Assembly (NCBI GenBank): GCA_913049615.1
Contig: CAJWZI010000082.1
Span: 1-6,623 of the forward strand
DNA: 6,623 nt
Source of the DNA: an uncultured Alphaproteobacteria bacterium
Lineage (GTDB): Bacteria; Pseudomonadota; Alphaproteobacteria; GCA-2731375
Direction of reading: 5' to 3'
The notes beneath the pieces were generated by a model. It was not told the DNA's origin, made no database searches, and was given only the letters and a program-made list of their open reading frames with translations. Positions 1-6,623 of the stretch are shown in pieces (the first letter of the stretch is position 1; every line of letters begins with the position of its first letter). The translations under genes were made by a program, and so were the position numbers.

Positions 1-272
1 CAGACGATCCGATCGCGCCCGCCAAGGTGGCGGTCGATTTCGCCAAGGGCAACAACAAGCTAGTCGTTCTTGGCGGCGCCATGGGTGACAGTCAGTTAGA
101 TGTCGATGGTGTCAAGGCGCTGGCATCCCTGCCGTCCTTGGACGAACTACGCGGCAAGTTTGTAGGGCTGTTGCAAGCCCCCGCCACTAAGCTGGCTGGT
201 GTCATTCAGGCGCCCTCCTTGCAGTTGGCTCGGGTGCTGTCGGCCCAGGGATCCAAGGAAGAGGCAGCTTGA
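1..272 (+). CDS. rplJ: 50S ribosomal protein L10, C-terminal part (5' end outside window)
   Basis: L10 anchors the L7/L12 stalk on the large ribosomal subunit; its globular N-terminal domain binds 23S rRNA and its C-terminal helix binds L12 dimers. Reading from base 3, 89 codons are present up to a TGA at 270-272, about half of a typical L10 of roughly 170 residues. The fragment starts [13 protein letters not shown] and continues with [12 protein letters not shown] and [10 protein letters not shown], all recognisable L10 segments. The C-terminal helix shows three consecutive 11-residue units beginning [16 protein letters not shown] and LARVLSAQ (bases 159-191, 192-224 and 225-257). E. coli L10 has a shorter helix that binds two L12 dimers, so three units suggest three dimers here (inference). 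The next gene, 38 bases on, is rplL, its binding partner. The GTG at base 27 is an internal valine codon, not the start. The missing 5' end and leader prevent any statement on L10 autoregulation. Confidence 0.96.
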   Translation, partial: DDPIAPAKVAVDFAKGNNKLVVLGGAMGDSQLDVDGVKALASLPSLDELRGKFVGLLQAPATKLAGVIQAPSLQLARVLSAQGSKEEAA

Positions 273-281
273 TAGGCTGCC
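263..281 (+). promoter_or_regulatory. Small hairpin across the rplJ stop codon
   Basis: GGCAGC at 263-268 pairs perfectly with GCTGCC at 276-281. The 7-base loop contains most of the rplJ TGA stop. The hairpin lies 15 bases upstream of the rplL Shine-Dalgarno sequence. No T-run follows, so it is not a terminator. It could affect ribosome handover or mRNA stability between rplJ and rplL, but that role is inference; six base pairs can also occur by chance. Confidence 0.4.
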
Positions 282-310
282 ATATCCGTTCGAACTAGGA
301 GTTATAGAAA

Positions 311-685
311 ATGGCTAATTTAGAGAAAATTGCTGAAGAATTGTCCGGTCTGACCGTCCTTGAGGCGGCTGATTTGGCTAAGTTGTTAGAAGATAAATGG
401 GGTGTCTCCGCCGCTGCCCCGGTCGCCGTGGCCGCCGCGGCGCCGGCCGATGGCGGTGCTGCGGCCGAGGAGCAAACCGAATTTGACGTTATTCTGGCGT
501 CCTTTGGAGACAAAAAAATCAACGTCATCAAGGAAATACGGACGATTACTGGTCTGGGTTTAAAAGAGGCCAAGGATTTGGTCGAATCGGCGCCCAAGGA
601 GATCAAGGAAGGTATTGCAAAGGAAGAGGCTGAAAAAATCAAGGAACAGCTCGAAGGCGCCGGCGCGACCGTTGATATCAAATAG
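311..685 (+). CDS. rplL: 50S ribosomal protein L7/L12
   Basis: L7/L12 is the multicopy, mobile stalk protein that recruits and stimulates translation GTPases (IF2, EF-Tu, EF-G, RF3). The 124-residue product has the family's usual length and layout. Residues 1 to about 32 form the dimerisation and L10-binding helices ([21 protein letters not shown]). Residues about 33-52 form the Ala/Pro/Gly-rich hinge. Residues about 56-124 form the globular factor-binding domain, with the signature [20 protein letters not shown] and the typical ending GATVDIK. The start is the ATG at 311, with AGGAG at 297-301 and a 9-base gap. The stop is TAG at 683-685. It lies 38 bases after rplJ, so the two are cotranscribed, while a 408-base structured spacer separates it from rpoB. 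The strong ribosome binding site fits the need for several L12 copies per L10. Nothing looks truncated or unusual. Confidence 0.98.
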   Translation: MANLEKIAEELSGLTVLEAADLAKLLEDKWGVSAAAPVAVAAAAPADGGAAAEEQTEFDVILASFGDKKINVIKEIRTITGLGLKEAKDLVESAPKEIKEGIAKEEAEKIKEQLEGAGATVDIK

Positions 686-697
686 CCGAGATAGGGC

Positions 698-763
698 GAA
701 AAGGCGACATCCACCGGCTTGGTTGGAAAATGTTTCTCCTGGCCAGCCGGTGGTGACGTTTTC
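698..763 (+). terminator. Candidate attenuator or processing hairpin after rplL
   Basis: CCACCGGCT (711-719) pairs perfectly over nine bases with AGCCGGTGG (745-753). The stem can extend inward through GG 721-722 with CC 743-744. It can also extend outward, past small bulges, through CA 708-709 with TG 754-755, CG 705-706 with CG 757-758 and GAAAA 698-702 with TTTTC 759-763. It begins 12 bases after the rplL stop. Only four T residues (759-762) lie on the 3' side, and they are inside the outer stem, so a full intrinsic terminator is unlikely. A partial terminator (attenuator) or an RNase III type substrate fits better, by analogy with the E. coli rplL-rpoB spacer. The structure is seen directly; the function is inferred. 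Confidence 0.6.
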
Positions 764-789
764 ATCGCACTATATTGTTTGTTTATATT
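761..789 (+). promoter_or_regulatory. Weak promoter-like elements upstream of rpoB
   Basis: TATATT at 784-789 matches five of six bases of the sigma-70 type -10 consensus. TTCATC at 761-766 lies 17 bases upstream but matches only three of six -35 bases. TTGACT at 788-793 is a good -35 match but has no good -10 at the right distance. The patch is AT-rich compared with its surroundings and sits immediately after the rplL hairpin, a sensible place for an internal rpoBC promoter. The match is too weak to assert a promoter. Confidence 0.18.
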
Positions 790-818
790 GACTTGTCCGA
801 GATTTCGGGTAACAAGTC
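790..818 (+). promoter_or_regulatory. Second spacer hairpin
   Basis: GACTTGT (790-796) pairs with ACAAGTC (812-818). Above it CCGA (797-800) pairs with TCGG (805-808) around a GATT loop, and GTA (809-811) is bulged on the 3' side. That gives eleven base pairs in a compact stem. No T-run follows, so it is not an intrinsic terminator. It lies 26 bases after the first hairpin and may be part of an mRNA processing or stability region ahead of rpoB. Function is inferred from position only. Confidence 0.45.
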
Positions 819-974
819 TGTATCTTGGTGTCTAAAAAATTTGGAAATCGGCACAAACGGGCGGACTGCTTTGGCGGTTGCGTCTAATTTCTCGTGGAAT
901 TGATGGTCCTGGACAAGGTCTTTGGTGGCCTTCGTGATGGAACCCTTGTCGCTCCACGGAAGGTGCCTTGCATC

Positions 975-1025
975 CGAACCTGTCCTGGTTTGCCTTTGGA
1001 CAACGTTCGAGGACGACTGTTTTTT
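975..1025 (+). promoter_or_regulatory. Weak hairpin followed by a T6 run in the rpoB leader
   Basis: CGAAC (975-979) pairs with GTTCG (1005-1009). Inside it, TGTCC (981-985) pairs with GGACA (998-1002) around a 12-base loop, with a small uneven internal loop between the two stems. A run of six T residues lies at 1020-1025, but ten bases separate it from the stem, so this is not a classical terminator. An alternative pairing of GTCCT (982-986) with AGGAC (1010-1014) brings a stem closer to the T-run. This could be a leader structure or chance. Confidence 0.25.
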
Positions 1026-1082
1026 GGATTTTAGGAGAACTGGCACTGGATTTTTGCCAATCCGAATGCCCGATTGCAGCAT

Positions 1083-1090
1083 GGGGAAGA
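1083..1090 (+). promoter_or_regulatory. rpoB ribosome binding site
   Basis: The purine run GGGGAAGA, with its GGA core at 1085-1087, lies six bases before the ATG at 1094. It supports that ATG over the longer in-frame reading that could begin at TTG 968. The ATG at 1081 directly before the purine run is in a different frame, which closes at 1117-1119 after twelve codons. Confidence 0.6.
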
Positions 1091-1093
1091 CGC

Positions 1094-6623
<5,530 letters not shown>

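Larger units (their letters stand above)
686..1093 (+). other. Long non-coding rplL-rpoB spacer
   Basis: These 408 bases hold no convincing gene. In order they contain a strong hairpin (698-763), an AT-rich patch with a TATATTG direct repeat (771-777 and 784-790), a second hairpin (790-818), a stretch without clear structure (about 820-970), a weaker two-part hairpin (975-1009), a T6 run (1020-1025), an isolated AGGAG (1033-1037) and finally the rpoB ribosome binding site. In E. coli the matching spacer is roughly 320 bases and holds a partial terminator and an RNase III processing site that lower and separate rpoBC expression from the ribosomal genes. A similar job here is inferred from position and structure. 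The open frames on either strand in this spacer have no recognisable protein features. Confidence 0.75.

Noticed and set aside
27..29. GTG at 27 as the start of an 81-residue gene
   Set aside because: The conserved L10 reading frame continues upstream to base 3 without a stop, so this is an internal valine codon of a gene cut by the window edge.
295..765. Antisense open frame of 156 codons across rplL
   Set aside because: It lies wholly opposite rplL and its terminator-like hairpin. The product is a low-complexity Ala/Ser-rich sequence that mirrors the L12 hinge codons, so it is a shadow frame.
968..1093. TTG at 968 as the rpoB start
   Set aside because: The added 42 residues do not match RpoB N-termini and TTG is a weak start. 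The ATG at 1094 gives the conserved TFTGRKR start and has a purine-rich ribosome binding site six bases upstream.

Overview
This window holds the 3' part of a bacterial rplJ-rplL-rpoB-rpoC cluster. It encodes the C-terminal half of ribosomal protein L10, all of L7/L12, all of the RNA polymerase beta subunit, and the first 451 codons of the beta' subunit. All four genes are on the + strand in the order found in most bacteria. The protein sequences read as alphaproteobacterial: RpoB starts at a TFTGRKR motif and has a DQTNPL rifampicin region, RpoC starts MNEL and carries [19 protein letters not shown], and L10 has a long C-terminal helix. GC content is moderate and codon use is mixed, so this does not look like a very AT-rich Rickettsia/SAR11 type or an extremely GC-rich one. 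I cannot place it below class with confidence.

Layout: 1-272 is the end of rplJ. A 38-base gap follows, with a small hairpin over the rplJ stop codon and a good Shine-Dalgarno sequence for rplL (311-685). A 408-base non-coding spacer (686-1093) separates rplL from rpoB. It contains a strong hairpin just after rplL, which is a candidate attenuator or processing site. After that come an AT-rich patch with weak promoter-like elements, a second hairpin, a third weaker hairpin and a T6 run. rpoB is 1094-5194 (1366 aa). A 76-base gap with a hairpin just upstream of the ribosome binding site leads into rpoC, which starts at 5271 and runs off the end about ten residues before the expected NADFDGD catalytic motif.

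The genes form one expression unit joining the ribosomal stalk (L10 and L12, which recruit translation GTPases) to the core RNA polymerase subunits. L12 is needed in several copies per ribosome and RNA polymerase in far smaller amounts. The rplL-rpoB spacer is where bacteria commonly reduce transcription or process the message, and the structure here fits that job.

I found no mobile element, CRISPR array, tRNA, rRNA or unfamiliar gene, and I do not see a new biological system. The points worth a second look are the RNA structures in the three gaps, a threefold 11-residue repeat in L10 suggesting three L12 dimers per stalk, and a few unusual residues in RpoB.
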